DNA of 64,000 nt from Parus major. Lineage: Eukaryota; Chordata; Aves; Passeriformes; Paridae. Positions 10,756 to 23,749 of this stretch are shown here, in pieces. The notes beneath the pieces were generated by a model that was not told the origin of the DNA, searched no databases, and saw only the letters and a program-made list of their open reading frames with translations. Location: NCBI RefSeq assembly GCF_001522545.3, contig NC_031768.1, positions 82,741,769 to 82,805,768 on the forward strand, written 5' to 3'. Each line of letters opens with the position of its first letter. Positions within the stretch are counted from its first letter, which is position 1. The position numbers were made by a program, and so were the translations under genes.

Positions 10756-12834
10756 GATCCTTCTCCAAAAAAACTAAGCCTTCCTTATTCCAAACTTTCC
10801 CTCCAGAAGACTGGTTTTACCACAACAGTCAAGGGCAAAGAAGGCATGGTCCTGTAGAACACCTCATCAACTCTTTGATCATCAGTGTAAGGAACTTTCC
10901 ATCAATGTATGCCAGAAACCTTCAAGATTGTGTTTTTGTTTGTTTGTTTTTAACACATACTCAGTGTATGTATTAAAAAAGTAAAAGTCACTTCTTTCAC
11001 ATATGAAGAAAACAAACATTTCTCCACCTACTGAAAGTGCAAATTACAAAATAAGCAGTAAAATCTTATTTCTCGTGCATGCACCAATATGTTTCAGTAA
11101 GCAGTTTCAAACACATGTACTTCTGATAGTAGATGTACTGCCAAAAATGGAGTATTTGACACACTGGTGATTAAAAGTTCCATAATGTCATCCTACAGCT
11201 AAGGCAAGTCTAGGTGAATTCACACCTGGTGAATTTTCACCTAGGTGAAAATACTTGTTTATGAAATTGTACACATGTAAAAAACTTGCTAAGACAGATC
11301 TGAATCGAAGGCTCTGTGGGAGAAGAGGCCTGAAAACATAATTGAAATCAAAAGAATATCTCATTAAATTCCATGTGAATAATTTTGTGGAAATCTATAA
11401 ATATATAAATATTAGTGGAAATAAATTTTGTGGAAACCTATAAATAAAGTTGCATTAAAGAACCTGACTGTATCAGCACTGTGAAATTCTCTGCCTGTTT
11501 GAAAAAAAAACCAAACCAAAATCCACAAATAAGCAAAGAAAAATCCCATGCAATTTTTAATCAATGTCTGCCTTTTATCTGCCTTTCCTTCTTTCCCCAG
11601 CAATTTCTGAGCTCTTTGATAATTTTCAAATAAACTTAATAGAAAGTTAGTGTTCATTAGGATATTTATTTTCACCAGATTCAAGAAAGCCATCAATGAA
11701 ACAGGAGGTTGTCTCATGGTCCCATTGAGTAAAATGTAGTGTGAAATCAACAGTATACACTTATATACATATTTGGCAATGTCCAGATAGGAAATCAAAA
11801 TTAATGCACTTATGTATTGAAGTGGGACCCACATGAGAGCAGAAACCAAAATATGCGCTGGACTCCAGGATAAACATGGACATCATAAGTTCTTGAGAAA
11901 ATTTAGGAAGTTTGAAATATCTTAGAAGAAGTATAGGAATATAGGAGACAATTCATGAGAAATACAAGCTTATCATTAGTTTTAGCAGTCATTGGAGCAT
12001 CTCCTTGTTAACAGAAGCAACTTGAATATTGATTTTGCTTGCAAGTGGTGTCATTTAGGCCTCTTGTTAACAGGACAAAAGCAAATTCCTGTTGCCACAC
12101 TAGACCACAACATGAAGACATCAGGTCTCATTAGAAATGTAGGCAAGACTACCAGAATATTCACAACGTGTATACTGCTTCTTTTAAAAAGCTGCAAAGC
12201 TTTCTCTCAGGAGTCCATGTTATTGGGAAGAAAAAAAAATCTTCTTCCTATTTCACAGTACTATTGGTAGGGAAATGCAAATCTGAGACCTGAGGAGTTT
12301 TCTCCTCTTCAGTCTTTGTGCCACTGTTTGCAAGTTTGGACACAACAAAGCTGAGACTATACCTTAGAGATGCCAAGATACCACTTGCCCAGCCTCACAG
12401 ACTAACACAGACTGAGAGCAGATTAACTCTTCTGTAAAGAGAAAGAAACTTTGCAACAAAATTGCAGCAAGAGTTTATAATCTGTTGACATTTAAAGCAA
12501 AGTCTTTAATCTCTAATCTACACACATACCCATAGAGTCAATGTTTTATTTTTAAAGTCGGACTTTTCAGTGAGAGAAGTCAAGTCTTTGGTTCATCTTG
12601 TGAAAAAGACTGGAAAAATACCTAAATCCAAATGTTTACTTGGGATTTAGGACTCAGTTTCGTGCTCTGTCTCAAAATTGCTGTGTGGCTTACATATTTC
12701 TATAAATTAATCTGTAAATCTATTGCTAATGCAAATTAAAGTCTGAGGTGTTCTTCAGAAACCTCTGAATACATGTTCAAATCTTCTGAAGTCACATCTT
12801 TGCCTGTCTATGAAATTCAGATGTGTTATTACTC
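10756..12834. other. AT-rich sequence, no gene supported
   Basis: Holds a palindromic CACCT/AGGTG cluster (listed separately) and a 145-codon minus-strand frame at 11412-11849 that is hydrophobic, matches nothing I know and is likely chance. The rest is unremarkable. Confidence 0.45.
11212..11251. promoter_or_regulatory. Cluster of four CACCT/AGGTG sites including an 18-bp perfect palindrome
   Basis: Within 40 bases there are AGGTG, CACCT, CACCT and AGGTG. The last two form the perfect palindrome TTTTCACCTAGGTGAAAA (11234-11251). CACCT/AGGTG is the core bound by ZEB/Snail-type zinc-finger repressors, and ZEB proteins favour paired copies. Whether it is functional is inference. Confidence 0.45.
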
Positions 12835-12959
12835 CTCTCTTTCTCTCTCTTCCTCTCTGTGTATGTGTATATACATATACATATACATATATATATATAT
12901 ACATACACACATATATATATACACACACACACATATATATATATATGCATGTATATATC
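12835..12959. repeat. Compound microsatellite (CT)n-(TATACA)n-(TA)n-(CA)n
   Basis: CT-rich sequence passes into TATACA, TA and CA runs and ends in TA. Its composition is very like the microsatellite at 1.8 kb. Frames across it are artefacts. Confidence 0.93.
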
Positions 12960-15900
12960 AGAGATTTCTATATTTTCCCTTTAAATTTGTTTTGTACTCA
13001 GTTGGGACAAATAAGTCCTTTTATAGGTCAGTCCGTCTGAACAATTTTAGAATGTCACATAAAGTACTATTCTTCCTCCATAAAATCCATGTCTAGCTTG
13101 AACAGAGTAGTTACAGAGATCTATATTTCCTCTGTTAAATTTCTAGGACCCAGGACTTTTTGGTTATTTCTTCCTAAGCAACTTAGTTGTCTTCATTTAA
13201 AATTAAACAACTGCATTTCAAAACCAATAACACTATTTTTTTGTCTCCCTAGGACTTTGAGAGTCTGGACAGTTACAGAGGGTAGGGTAATAGGTGCAGG
13301 AAATCTATTTTAACTGCATCTTCAGTCCATTTGGTATCTTTAAAGAAATGCTAATAAAATACTTCATATTTTTGGGGTTATATGCAATATACACAGTTAC
13401 TAATCAAGAGTTGCATTTCTATATAGTAGAGTAAGGTTACATCAGATATATATTCTTGCCCTTAAGTAAAATATTCTGTCAATGTAGTAATCTACCAGAA
13501 AAAAAAAAAAAAGTAATTTTAGAATAAAACAGAAGATATGTAGGGTTGTTTTTGTTAGAAATTTGTCAAGCATCATGGACAGCTGACCTGGGCCTTACAC
13601 ACTGAGCTGAGATGCTTCCATAGTTCTGCTTAGTGAACTAGAAATAACCTTGGCCAGGTCACTTTGCCTTTTTTGTGTGACTTCTCACATCTTCAGCAGT
13701 CATAACTGTACTTTGCTCTTTTGCAAGGTGACTAGAGATTGCCAATTAAAAATCTACTGTCCAAGATATGCAATCTATTATTACCCATTTCAGGACAGGC
13801 TTTACTTAATATTTAAATTTGATTATCTTGCCTCTTGTTATATAGTCACTAGAACTATTCTTCCTTAAGGTTACATTTCTACCAAAGTACTTTACTAAAC
13901 TGAGACTTAAATTCTACTTAATGGGAAAAGCTGACATTTAATAACACATAGGGGTGTACTTTCATATTGATTCTGCAGATATTAATAATAAAGCTGCTGT
14001 AATTAGAATGAAGGATGTATACTCCTGTGCTTTAGTAAATTATTTCAATTTAATTCTTGCAGGCCATCAGATAGTATCTAAGTATCTATCAAACTGTGAC
14101 TTATATAAAGGCCACAGAAAAATTCAGTATTAGATCAGTCGTTCTTGGTTTTCATTTTTGTGTCTAATGTTTAATGTTTTTCACTGTATTAAATTATTTT
14201 GCATATTTTCATTGCAAAAACCATTAAAAACATCACTTTTTTGTGAAACCTTCATAATAATTGGGAGGTATCCTTAAGAAAGCAGTGATATCATATTTTA
14301 ATATTTTGGTTTTACACTGATTTATCTTAACTTTTGTTTAAAAGCTCAGATTATTTTTTCATGCTGCCTGTCATAAAGTGCAATGCTCCCAAAATTACAG
14401 CCTCTTACAGCAATAATTAGAAGAGATGTAGCTTTCCATGAATTAATTTTGGGCTCTCAAGAGGTGGAGGTAATGCCATATCTCATCAGAAAGGCACTTT
14501 ATGCCACATTTGTAATAAAGTTTCAGATTAAACCTGTGGTAGCTTGATATCTTGAGCATGAGTTTTATACCTTTCCTTAGCAGACTAGCTCACTTGCATG
14601 CTGATAGGTACCATGGCTAGGAAATGTCTTCCCCTTATTAAACTTTATCCTACAACTGTGCTTAGTGAAAAACTATTCGTTATTCACATTATGGTCCTCC
14701 TAGAATATGCAAATGTATTCTCACATTCCCAAGGCAAATATCAAACAGAGACACAAGCAGAGCATTTCCATCATCATTATGTTCCTATCCCGAACAGATG
14801 TGGATTAGTGACGCCTTATTGCCAAGATCACAATCTGTAGTAGAATAAATTGATGTTGCTCTGAAACTCATCATGTCTTTTAATTTGTTATTTTCCTCAG
14901 TTTTTCCAGAAACTGGGGAAGAAAAAAGCAAGATACCAAAGTCTGTAACAGATAGTGAATACCTTGGGGTGCTGTTCCAAAGTCTTTAAACTTCCTAACA
15001 TCCAACAATTGTGACTTGGGTCAGCAAACTTCTTAATATAAAACTATATAATATAAAGTTTATAATGACACGCAAGATTACAGAGGTTTTTTAACAAGAC
15101 CCATTTACCAGGAGACAACAAGCCCGATCATCATCATATTAGCAAAGTAAGTTTTGGAACCCCTTAGTCCTGTAGGATAAAAAAATCCAGTTTAGGTAAA
15201 CATATCTTGGAGGATTTCTAAAAATGATTAAAGTTTTCTCAAAATGGAAAGTACATAATTTTTGTACATACTTGGCTGTATTCTCATTCTATTGATAACA
15301 GTTGTTTGGAGGTAGAATTGTTGGTTTAAGGTCATCAGCAGGCAAAGAGCAGAGCTGGTAACATAAATCTACTGCTATTCCGTCTTTTTTTTTTTCATGG
15401 ATGACTATTTAAACTGACTGATTATAAATATAGATTTAAAGACAACAGAAGAATTCTGTGGAATGTAAATCAATTATATGAAATGAACTTGAAGTCCACC
15501 TATCAGTTTTCTTTACTTAGTCTTTAGGACACAATGGCTATGAAATCTTGCCAAAACCAGACCATTTTGAGAACAAGAGCAAGAGCGTTAAGTATACCAT
15601 TAAATTAAGTAATAGGTTGTGTCTGAGATTCACAATGTTCTTTTGATCTGCTTTCATGATTTGTCTGCCTAATAAGTACTCAAATGTCAGTAAACAAAAT
15701 CTTTGCTGTAGATGAGGGAAATTCCCAGAAGAAGGGTTCTGTTAGTTGTAGATAGTTTTCTATTGACACGTGGGGTAGCTTTCTACCCTCATTAGCCCTC
15801 CCAGTCAATTTCATGTTTGCATAATGAAAGACTGTGCTAGCTCTGGTTTCGACATTAGTTTTTAATGAGTGGCTCTTACACCTATAGTAAAATTAGGGCA

Positions 15901-18900
15901 GTCATCAGAGCTTAACAAAGCAGCACTAATGTGCCTCGAGTTTTTAGTTTGCTGAGTGTTGTGTAATACTACAAATAATATAAATTGTACAATCTGTAAC
16001 CCTCATTGCAAAATACCACTGAATATTGAAAGTTTATTGAAATATATATATATAAATTCTCATAATCTCAATACAGACACTTAAGCAGCGAATCTGGAAG
16101 GAAAATGGGGAAATTTTTGAGATCTTGCCTTTCAAATATATAGTTTAAGACAAAATATGTGGACATTGGTGTTTTTTCCTACTCCAGAGATACTAACTTG
16201 AGTGTACCAATACTAACTACTTTAATCCATATACTGAGGATGACGTTAGGCCATTTCCTGCCTTAAGATTAAAAACTAAGATGTGGAAAAATTACTTTTG
16301 CAAATCAAAAGAAAGACTAGGAAATTTACCCATTAGAATTTCCTACAAAGGCAACAAAAAATTAAGTCTAGTAGAGGATTATGACATAATAAATCTAGAA
16401 ATCAGTTTGGATACTATAGAGCTGTTCTATTTGTACTTTTACCAGAATATATGTTGAACTAATTATTTTAATTTCTCTCCTGCTATTCTTGATCTTCTTT
16501 AAAAATGGCAAGTGATGACTTATATGTTCTACTTGATTTATGATGTTTTATGTTCTTGCGAGATGTAAAGATCTTCAGTGTTCTTGTAGAATTTGAATGA
16601 ACTAAACTGAATTAACTTGTAAATGGAAGCAGAATTTCTTGAAATCTAGATAACTAAAAAACCTGCAGATGTTTAATTTAAAATTACAGAACATTCATTT
16701 CACAGACTGTGTTATAAAAATGGTCCCAGGATACATGGCTTTTCAGGGACATCTGTGAGTAATGCAAATGAGGATGCCGACTGACAGCCCTGAAAATTAT
16801 TCACAGAGCAGCAGGGTAGTAGCAGGAGTTTCTGCAAAGATGCTTGCAGCAAGTCTGCTGCACAGCTCTGTTGAATACCTCCAACCCTGGCCAGTGCTCT
16901 CTTTTTTTTACAAATGGGATGGAAATCTGTATGAAATCTTGACTCTGAGCACCCTGACCAGTTATCAGGAGACCACAAAACTTTATACATTCCTGCTTGC
17001 CTGCAGTTCAAATGGGGAGACATTTCAGACAGAGCCTCCTATTCAGATAATTTCTTGTATTTCTGGGTAATAAGACCTGCCTATAGTTGACATGCTCTAG
17101 TAATACAGCTTGAAGAGACACCTGCCAAATACACTTATTAGAAAATTTAGTTTGAAGATTGCTTCCTTTGTACTCAAAAAGTCAAAACTTTAAAGATTTT
17201 TTTTAAATTGCTACAAAACCTCAATTCAGAATTTTTTAAAAATGCAGTTATTATTAACAGTTATTCTCAACTATTAAAAGAAAAAAACAATAAGCATGTT
17301 TCAATGTTCTCTAATAATTTATCCTATTGTGCACTGTTATATATCAGAACTTTGTGCTTGTTCCGTGTCACACATTTGAAGCAGCAGGCAAAAAACTTAG
17401 AAGTTCAATGGCAAGGTCTTTTGGAATCATGACTTATAAACCCACAGGTTGTCACTTTTGTTAAGCATCCTCTATGCATGTCGTCGTCTGAAGCGTGGTT
17501 TACGTCACTGTCACAGGCTTGTTTCCTTTCTAGGAGGAGCTCAGTTTGGGTGCAAACTCTTTTCTTTTGTGTTGATAGGTAATCCTGTTCCAGAAATGGA
17601 TGAAATCACTATGATTTTTTTGATAGCCCAAACCCACGCCTTTATAGTTTTTGTGTCCAAAAAACCTTCAAATGTTTACATGACAGAGTACAAGGTCATG
17701 TCCTACAATGGAGAAGACAAGATAGATATGACAGTCCAAATCTTGTTATTGGTCTCTCAGTGCAGTGTTTGTGAAGTAAGAACTTCACAGAGAGTGAGGA
17801 ATCCAGAATGAAGTGAATACAATGGTTATTTGGTGTTCAGAAAGACTTTCAAAAACAGAGGACAGCATGGGGGAGATGTGCTTTGTGGTGTGCTTGGTGC
17901 TGGCCTCAGCTGCTCAGCTCAGGACCTGCATCCTGCTGGACCTATCATACCAGCTGGAGTTCACCAAATACAGGTTCAGGCCTGGGAGGTGTGGATCACT
18001 TCTGGACTTTGCAGACCACTCCAAGACCTTTTGCACATGAATAATGAATATAATGCAGCTGGATATACTGAGATATCCCACTAACACTAAATTTGTTGAG
18101 ATCTTCAAACATCCCCCAAATAATGCTTTTGGTCACTTGGTATATTTCATGCTGTAATTTCAACATTTATTTCCATAACTACATTTCAAAATGAAGGAAA
18201 GGAAGGGGAAAAGCTGGATATTCCCTAAATCTAAATTGATTTGTGCAACATTTCTACTGCCATTATTTTCAGATATGGAAATGGAATAGATGATGTGGTA
18301 TATCAAATCTACATTTTGTTTTCATTTTATTTCTAATGTTCATTATCTTTTTTCTTTTTTTAACATTCAGTTTCTTGCAGAGACAATGTCGCACTTGCTG
18401 GATTTTATTAGATAGAAATCAACAGTCTGATTCACACTAATAGCAAGAAGTTAATGGGAATCACCTATATCCATTTTTTCCCATTTACACAAAAACATTT
18501 CCAAAGAAAACCTGAACTAAGAGATATGATGGATGAAAGGAGGGATGGATGTAGAACATTAAATTTCTTCAGAAATTATTGCATTAAATAACTTTAAGAA
18601 TCTCTTTTTTCCAGACCAAACAAATCTGCAGGTTTTTTTTGTTAAATAAGCTTAGTAAAAAATATATATCCCTTTCTGGTCCTGTTGCTGGAAATATGGC
18701 CAGCTAAGTATGTACTGAATTGCTTTTGTATAAACATGTTAGTGCACGTAAATGTTTTTCCTCTCTTGTCTTGCAAATTTGAAATGCCTTTTTTTCCCAC
18801 TTCAGTTTATAAACCACTAATATTTTAACCCCTAGCAAGTGTTAAAAAAAGTAATTTTCTTTTCCTTCTTCTCTGTCATGAGCGTAAGTGTGATGGGTGA

Positions 18901-21814
18901 ATATAAGATAGGGTTTGTTATATTGATGTGCCCTTTTAGACTTTTTGTGTAAGTCACTTACAGAATATGGTTTTTTGGAGATGCTATTAAAACCGGTCCT
19001 CTTCTAGTGCCAGAGGGCTGAGCTCTGTGTTCAGCTTGATACATTTTTATGAAGATGTAATGCAGTCTAGGCAGCATTTCCAGCTACACAGGTATCTACA
19101 TCCCAATGATGAAAGATTTATTCACCTTTTAAGATGAAATATGGCCTGGTTCTACCCACGTCAGTATATTAAACAGAGCTGAGAACAGTGCCTGGAATGG
19201 GAATGTGACTGCACAGGCTGCGGAATTTCTCAGGCAGCTCCTTGCAGGCTTTTTGCTTTTGCCAGCTCTACTTTAAACACCTCCTGAGTTCAGTTGGGAA
19301 GTGGGATTCTTCCAGTGACTTCTGCCAGGAAGCCCTCTCCAATCAGACTATGTCTGCAGGCTGAGAATTTACCAGTGCTGTAAAACCTGGGCTCATCTAT
19401 GTCTGCTGGCCTGAGTGACAGACAGGCATGTTCCCAGGCATGTCTGCATACCTGAAGAATCAGACATAAAAAATGTCTGTGAGTTTCTTTGTAGGTAGAA
19501 TCAGATAGTCTTCAGTATCTTTGACAAGCCAGATCATCCTGTTCTTGTGATCTGGACAGCTAAAATAGGAAACACCTGTGGCCAATATTTAGCAGAAACC
19601 TAAACATATATGTTGAAGCTAGATTTATCAGTGATGCACAGCTAAATAATACATTTAAAGATGAACTGGATTTGTTTTTCACCCTGTTAACATGTGATTA
19701 TAGTTCTTTTTGTGTGAAAATTTTAGTTTCTTCACTTAATATCATGGTTGGATTGCATACCCATGTTTGAAGTCTTCTTCCACAAGGCGTGTTCCTGAAA
19801 CAGTATGTGTGGGAGCAGATATTGCCTTCTTGCTTTTGTTCAGGGGGGGTTTTAAGATGGCCAATGTGTACAACCAAGGCATCATGACCAGGGGCTATGA
19901 AAGAGAAGACACACCTTCTCTCTCTTCCCTACCCTGTTATTAGTCTTTCTAAAACATCTCAGTTGTCAGATGAAATACATGAAGGAGCTGGAGATAATTA
20001 CAATGTTTTGGAATGAAAAATGTCTTCAGCAAACATCCTGGGGCTGTTCTTTTGTCACATGGCTTAAAAAAAAAAAATCAGGAAACTCTCTAGAGGTGTA
20101 ATCTCATGGGGTTGTCCCTACCCCAGAGGACACTCTCACCTTTCTGACAATCAAGCAGTGTTTTTTCCAGAGAACCAGGACACTGGGTGGCCTCCCTGAG
20201 AACTAAGACAAATCAGTATCTCCAGAAGCCAGCTGGAAAGGAAGTCCAGCTGTCTCTAAATTTGTATGATGTTACTGAATTGCCAAACACAATCGTTCAT
20301 GAGCACAAGGTTCAGACCTGTTATCAGCCCTAGAGCCAGAGCCATTAAGGGAAGGTCTAAAGGTTAATGCAGCTTTCTCTGGATCCAAACACCACTTTTA
20401 AATATGGGTTGTTCCATCAATTGTTCCAAAATTCTTCTGTGCACTCTGGTAGGTGATTTGTTTGTAAGCCGTGCTGTGGAAGGTGAAACAGAAAAAAATC
20501 CCAAATGCCTTTAGTTGGGAAACTCAAGTTTGCTTGTGGTTTTTTTTTTTGGTTGCTCTTTAATTAGTTTTTTTGGGGTTTATTTTGTTTTGTTTTGTTT
20601 CATTTAGAGACAAGAAATTTTAACAATTGCAAAGCTCTCTAGGGGTGCTAGATGTAATTCATCTTACCTAACTATAGTGCAGATGTCTACATATCAGGCA
20701 GAATCCCAGGTATCTCTTATTTTGTGGAGAGAAATAGACCTTTTAAGACATGCTTCAGCTCGTCATAATGTGTCTATCTTCAGAAGATGAGTGAACCATC
20801 AACTCTGAAAGTGCCTGTACCACTGACCTGGTGGTGAAGGAAGGTTTCAAGATCTGTGTCAAGCATGTCTAAAGCTGAGATGGACCCCACTTGCAGTGTT
20901 TATAGATTCGCTAGATTAAACACCAGCTCAGATATGCAGAGATTTGGTTAGAGGGCAGTGTATCCCATATCTTATTCCCATTTTAATTAAATATATAAAA
21001 AATTAAAAAACTCTCTTTTAATACAAATGACATTACAATGATGTACATCAGTGAGTGCACTCTAGAAAGATACTGGAAAAAAATCCACAAAAATGTTATG
21101 CCTAAGGATTAGCCAAATTAAAAAAGCAAGCAAACAAATACCTATCAAAATCCAAAATGTGTTAATTAAGATCCCTAAGTATTTATAAACCATTAGGAAA
21201 GGGACAGAAAGAAAAAAATATTAAAATTGTACTACCCTTTTTCTGGAGTAAAGAATTTTAAAACAAGATAAAAAAGAGCTTATATAGTTCCTCATGTAAT
21301 TAAGTAAAATATTAAAAGTTCTCTAGAAAGTATTTTACTTGAGATGATAATTTATAGGCATAATCTTACATTTTATTTGATTTAAATATGCTCACCTCTG
21401 CTTAATACAACCATTTTGTTTGGTATTTACTTGCCAATAGTGTTGTTTAAGTGAGTATCTGACTCCTGTTCCAGTGCTACACAAATTGTTGGTGTCAATT
21501 TGTCATCTGAGCTGAGAACCTTTGTGTGTTTAAAAATCATGAGTCAGATATGAAAAAGCCATAAATTCTGAAATTACAACCTAAAATAAAGAGTTAGGAT
21601 GTCTTTTGCAACTTTGCCTGAGGATCTGTATGTGTGACTAATACTTAAAAGAGAATTGTCTTCACTCAAGTCAGTATGAACTTACCACAACCCAAGGCTA
21701 TCTTCGAACACAAAGGAAATAATACATCACTCCTCGGGCTCTTTTTAGGAGCTGTTTTTCCTACTTCAGTCAGGATCTGCTGAGGGCTGAACTCATTGAT
21801 TCCTGCAGCTACTG
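12960..21814. other. Long unique AT-rich stretch, no gene and no recognised transposon
   Basis: Nearly 9 kb without a recognisable CR1, LTR or gene. Overlapping frames of about 100 codons on opposite strands at 16712-17070, and a 120-codon frame at 17449-17811, match no family that I recognise. Segments at 14340-14545 and 15815-15960 have the motif-dense, homeobox-rich look of conserved non-coding DNA. Confidence 0.45.
14340..14545. promoter_or_regulatory. Candidate conserved non-coding regulatory element
   Basis: This stretch holds GTCATAAA (a HOX-type site), CAATAATTAG and GAATTAATTTT (homeodomain cores) and an intact unique context without repeats. Such clustering is common in vertebrate enhancers lying in gene deserts. 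No alignment was possible here. Confidence 0.25.
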
Positions 21815-22117
21815 AGGAGTGGAAATGAAGTGGGAGGTGCTGAGCTCTTCTCCTTGGTATCCAGTGATAGGATGTGGAGGAATGTTTCAAAGCTGCACCA
21901 CAGGAGGTTCTGACTGGACATGAGGAAGCATTTCTTTACTGAGAGGGTGGCCATACACTGGAATAGGCTTTCTTAGAAAGGTGTTCAATGCTCCAGGCCT
22001 GTCAGTGTTTAAGAGGCATTGATACAATGCCCTTAATAGCATACTTCTACTTGTCCAGCCCTGAACTGGTAAGGCAGCTGGACTTGATGATCCTTGTAGG
22101 TCCCTAAAAACTGAAAT
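21815..22117 (+). mobile_element. CR1 LINE 3' end, subfamily ending in ATTCT repeats
   Basis: Landmarks run in CR1 order: GAAGTGGGAGGTGCTGAGCT at the left, GACTGGACATGAGGAAGCAT, TTCTTTACTGAGAGGGTGG, AGTGTTTAAGAGGCATTGA, and CTTGATGATCCTTGTAGGTC before the tail. The 3' tail passes without a break into the pentamer satellite, so this copy seeded it. Confidence 0.88.
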
Positions 22118-22212
22118 ATTCTATTCTATTCTATTCTATTCTATTCTATTCTATTCTATTCTATTCTATTCTATTCTATTCTATTCTATTCTATTCTATT
22201 CTATTCTATTCT
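22118..22212 (+). repeat. (ATTCT)n satellite expanded from the CR1 tail
   Basis: About 19 near-perfect ATTCT pentamers run from the CR1 end to the assembly gap. The tract is uniform, which suggests recent expansion by slippage. Confidence 0.97.
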
Positions 22213-22424
22213 NNNNNNNNNNNNNNNNNNNNNNNNNNNNNNNNNNNNNNNNNNNNNNNNNNNNNNNNNNNNNNNNNNNNNNNNNNNNNNNNNNNNNNNN
22301 NNNNNNNNNNNNNNNNNNNNNNNNNNNNNNNNNNNNNNNNNNNNNNNNNNNNNNNNNNNNNNNNNNNNNNNNNNNNNNNNNNNNNNNNNNNNNNNNNNNN
22401 NNNNNNNNNNNNNNNNNNNNNNNN
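22213..22424. other. Assembly gap (212 Ns)
   Basis: A run of N separates the ATTCT pentamers on the left from TATCC pentamers on the right. The array probably continues through it, and its true length is unknown. Confidence 0.99.
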
Positions 22425-22620
22425 TATCCTATCCTATCCTATCCTATCCTATCCTATCCTATCCTATCCTATCCTATCCTATCCTATCCTATCCTATCCT
22501 ATCCTATCCTATCCCTATCCCTATCCCTATCACTATCCCTATCCCTATCCCTATCCCTATTCCTATTCCTATTCCTATTCCTATTCTGTTTTGTTCTGTT
22601 CCATCCCATTCCATTCCATT
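22425..22620 (+). repeat. (TATCC)n, (TATCCC)n and (CTATTC)n satellite, right side of the array
   Basis: TATCC pentamers up to about 22512 change to TATCCC hexamers up to about 22556, then to CTATTC hexamers, and decay through TTCTG and CCATT variants by 22620. The ordered change of unit suggests successive expansions of mutated versions of the same tail. Confidence 0.95.
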
Positions 22621-23695
22621 TAATTTACACAAAGCCCCTCATGTGTCCATCAGTGCTCTTTGCTCCATGGCTTTGGCACTGCTAACATCACCCTTGCCTA
22701 TAGAATTCCTTTCTCCTGCAGTCTGTCACCCATCTCTGCGTCCATTAAGAAATTAATGAGGTTCAACTGTTGCAAGATTTAAATTGTTTGTGTTAAATAA
22801 TATCTGGCACATACACGAAATGAGATAAACAGTAACTGGGAATAAATTGTTATTTAACTGAGGCAAAGTCATATGGGGATAAATCTCTGAATGTAACTTG
22901 AGATCATTCAAACATTTTGAAAGATGAGTAAAAGCTTGTGTTATATGTATTTTCTGTGACATGAGTTTAATATCTTAATAGAAGTTTTGTATCTTAATAC
23001 ATTTTTAATATACAAGGAGGAAAAATGGAGTGTGGACAAAGCAGACAAATGTTTTTTGCATAGTACAGATTATTATTTTGATAAAGATGAAATACCAAAG
23101 GACACTTCAAACAAAGTGTGCTCCATTTGATTTTTTTGAACACATGCATACAGAAATGCAATTATTTAAGTGATATATGTATGAAACACTGTTTTTCAGA
23201 TGCTATTTTGTTTCTTTATATGGCAAAGTGGTACAGAAAATGAAAGGAAAAGAAAAAAGGCTTACCTCTACAAAAGTAAATGAAGAACATTTAATGCTGC
23301 AGATAAATAGGTGTATGTATAAGAATATATAATTAACATAATACTTACCAAAATACCAGTTTCATGTCAGGCTAATTGTAGGCCCTTGAAGCATCTTTAG
23401 AAGACAATTAAAGCAGTGAAAGGGTACACTTTGACCGTGCTTTCCTTCACAGTTAGGGGCTGATTGCACTACAGCTTTCATCAGAGATGTGACACATCAA
23501 AAGCATTCTAAATTCCAGTGATGACAGAGCATAAGCTGTTGCTCCAGGCTGGCTGCAACCTGGGAGAAGCATGGCACATCTTTATGTGTTTTAGTGCTGC
23601 ATATTGTACAGCAAGCAATCTAAGCCATAGTTCAATATAGCTAGGGGCAAACACCTGTTCCATTTAAGAATTCAAATTGCTTAGCCAAAACATAG
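22621..23695. other. Unique AT-rich sequence, no gene seen
   Basis: No recognised repeat or protein-like frame. The part from about 23340 to 23480 is motif-dense (CTAATTG, CAATTAAAG) and could be conserved non-coding DNA. Confidence 0.45.
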
Positions 23696-23749
23696 CTGGT
23701 TTGGCTTGATGATCTAAGATGTCTTTTCCAACCTTAACAATTCTATGGA
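23696..23749 (+). mobile_element. CR1 LINE, short 3' tail fragment
   Basis: GGCTTGATGATCTAAGATG, TTTTCCAACC and AATTCTATGG in order are the last 50 or so bases of a CR1 element. Confidence 0.75.

Noticed and set aside
11412..11849. 145-codon minus-strand frame
   Set aside because: Hydrophobic, low-complexity stretches (FFFAYLWILVWFFF from A/T runs), no known motif, no splice or promoter context; length is possible by chance in 64 kb of AT-rich DNA.
16712..17070. Overlapping frames of about 100 codons on both strands
   Set aside because: Neither strand shows a motif; overlap of two open frames argues for composition rather than coding.
22118..22620. Telomere-like repeat (TATCCC compared with CCCTAA)
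   Set aside because: The hexamer is not a rotation of CCCTAA or TTAGGG, and its continuity with ATTCT/TATCC pentamers shows a CR1-tail origin.
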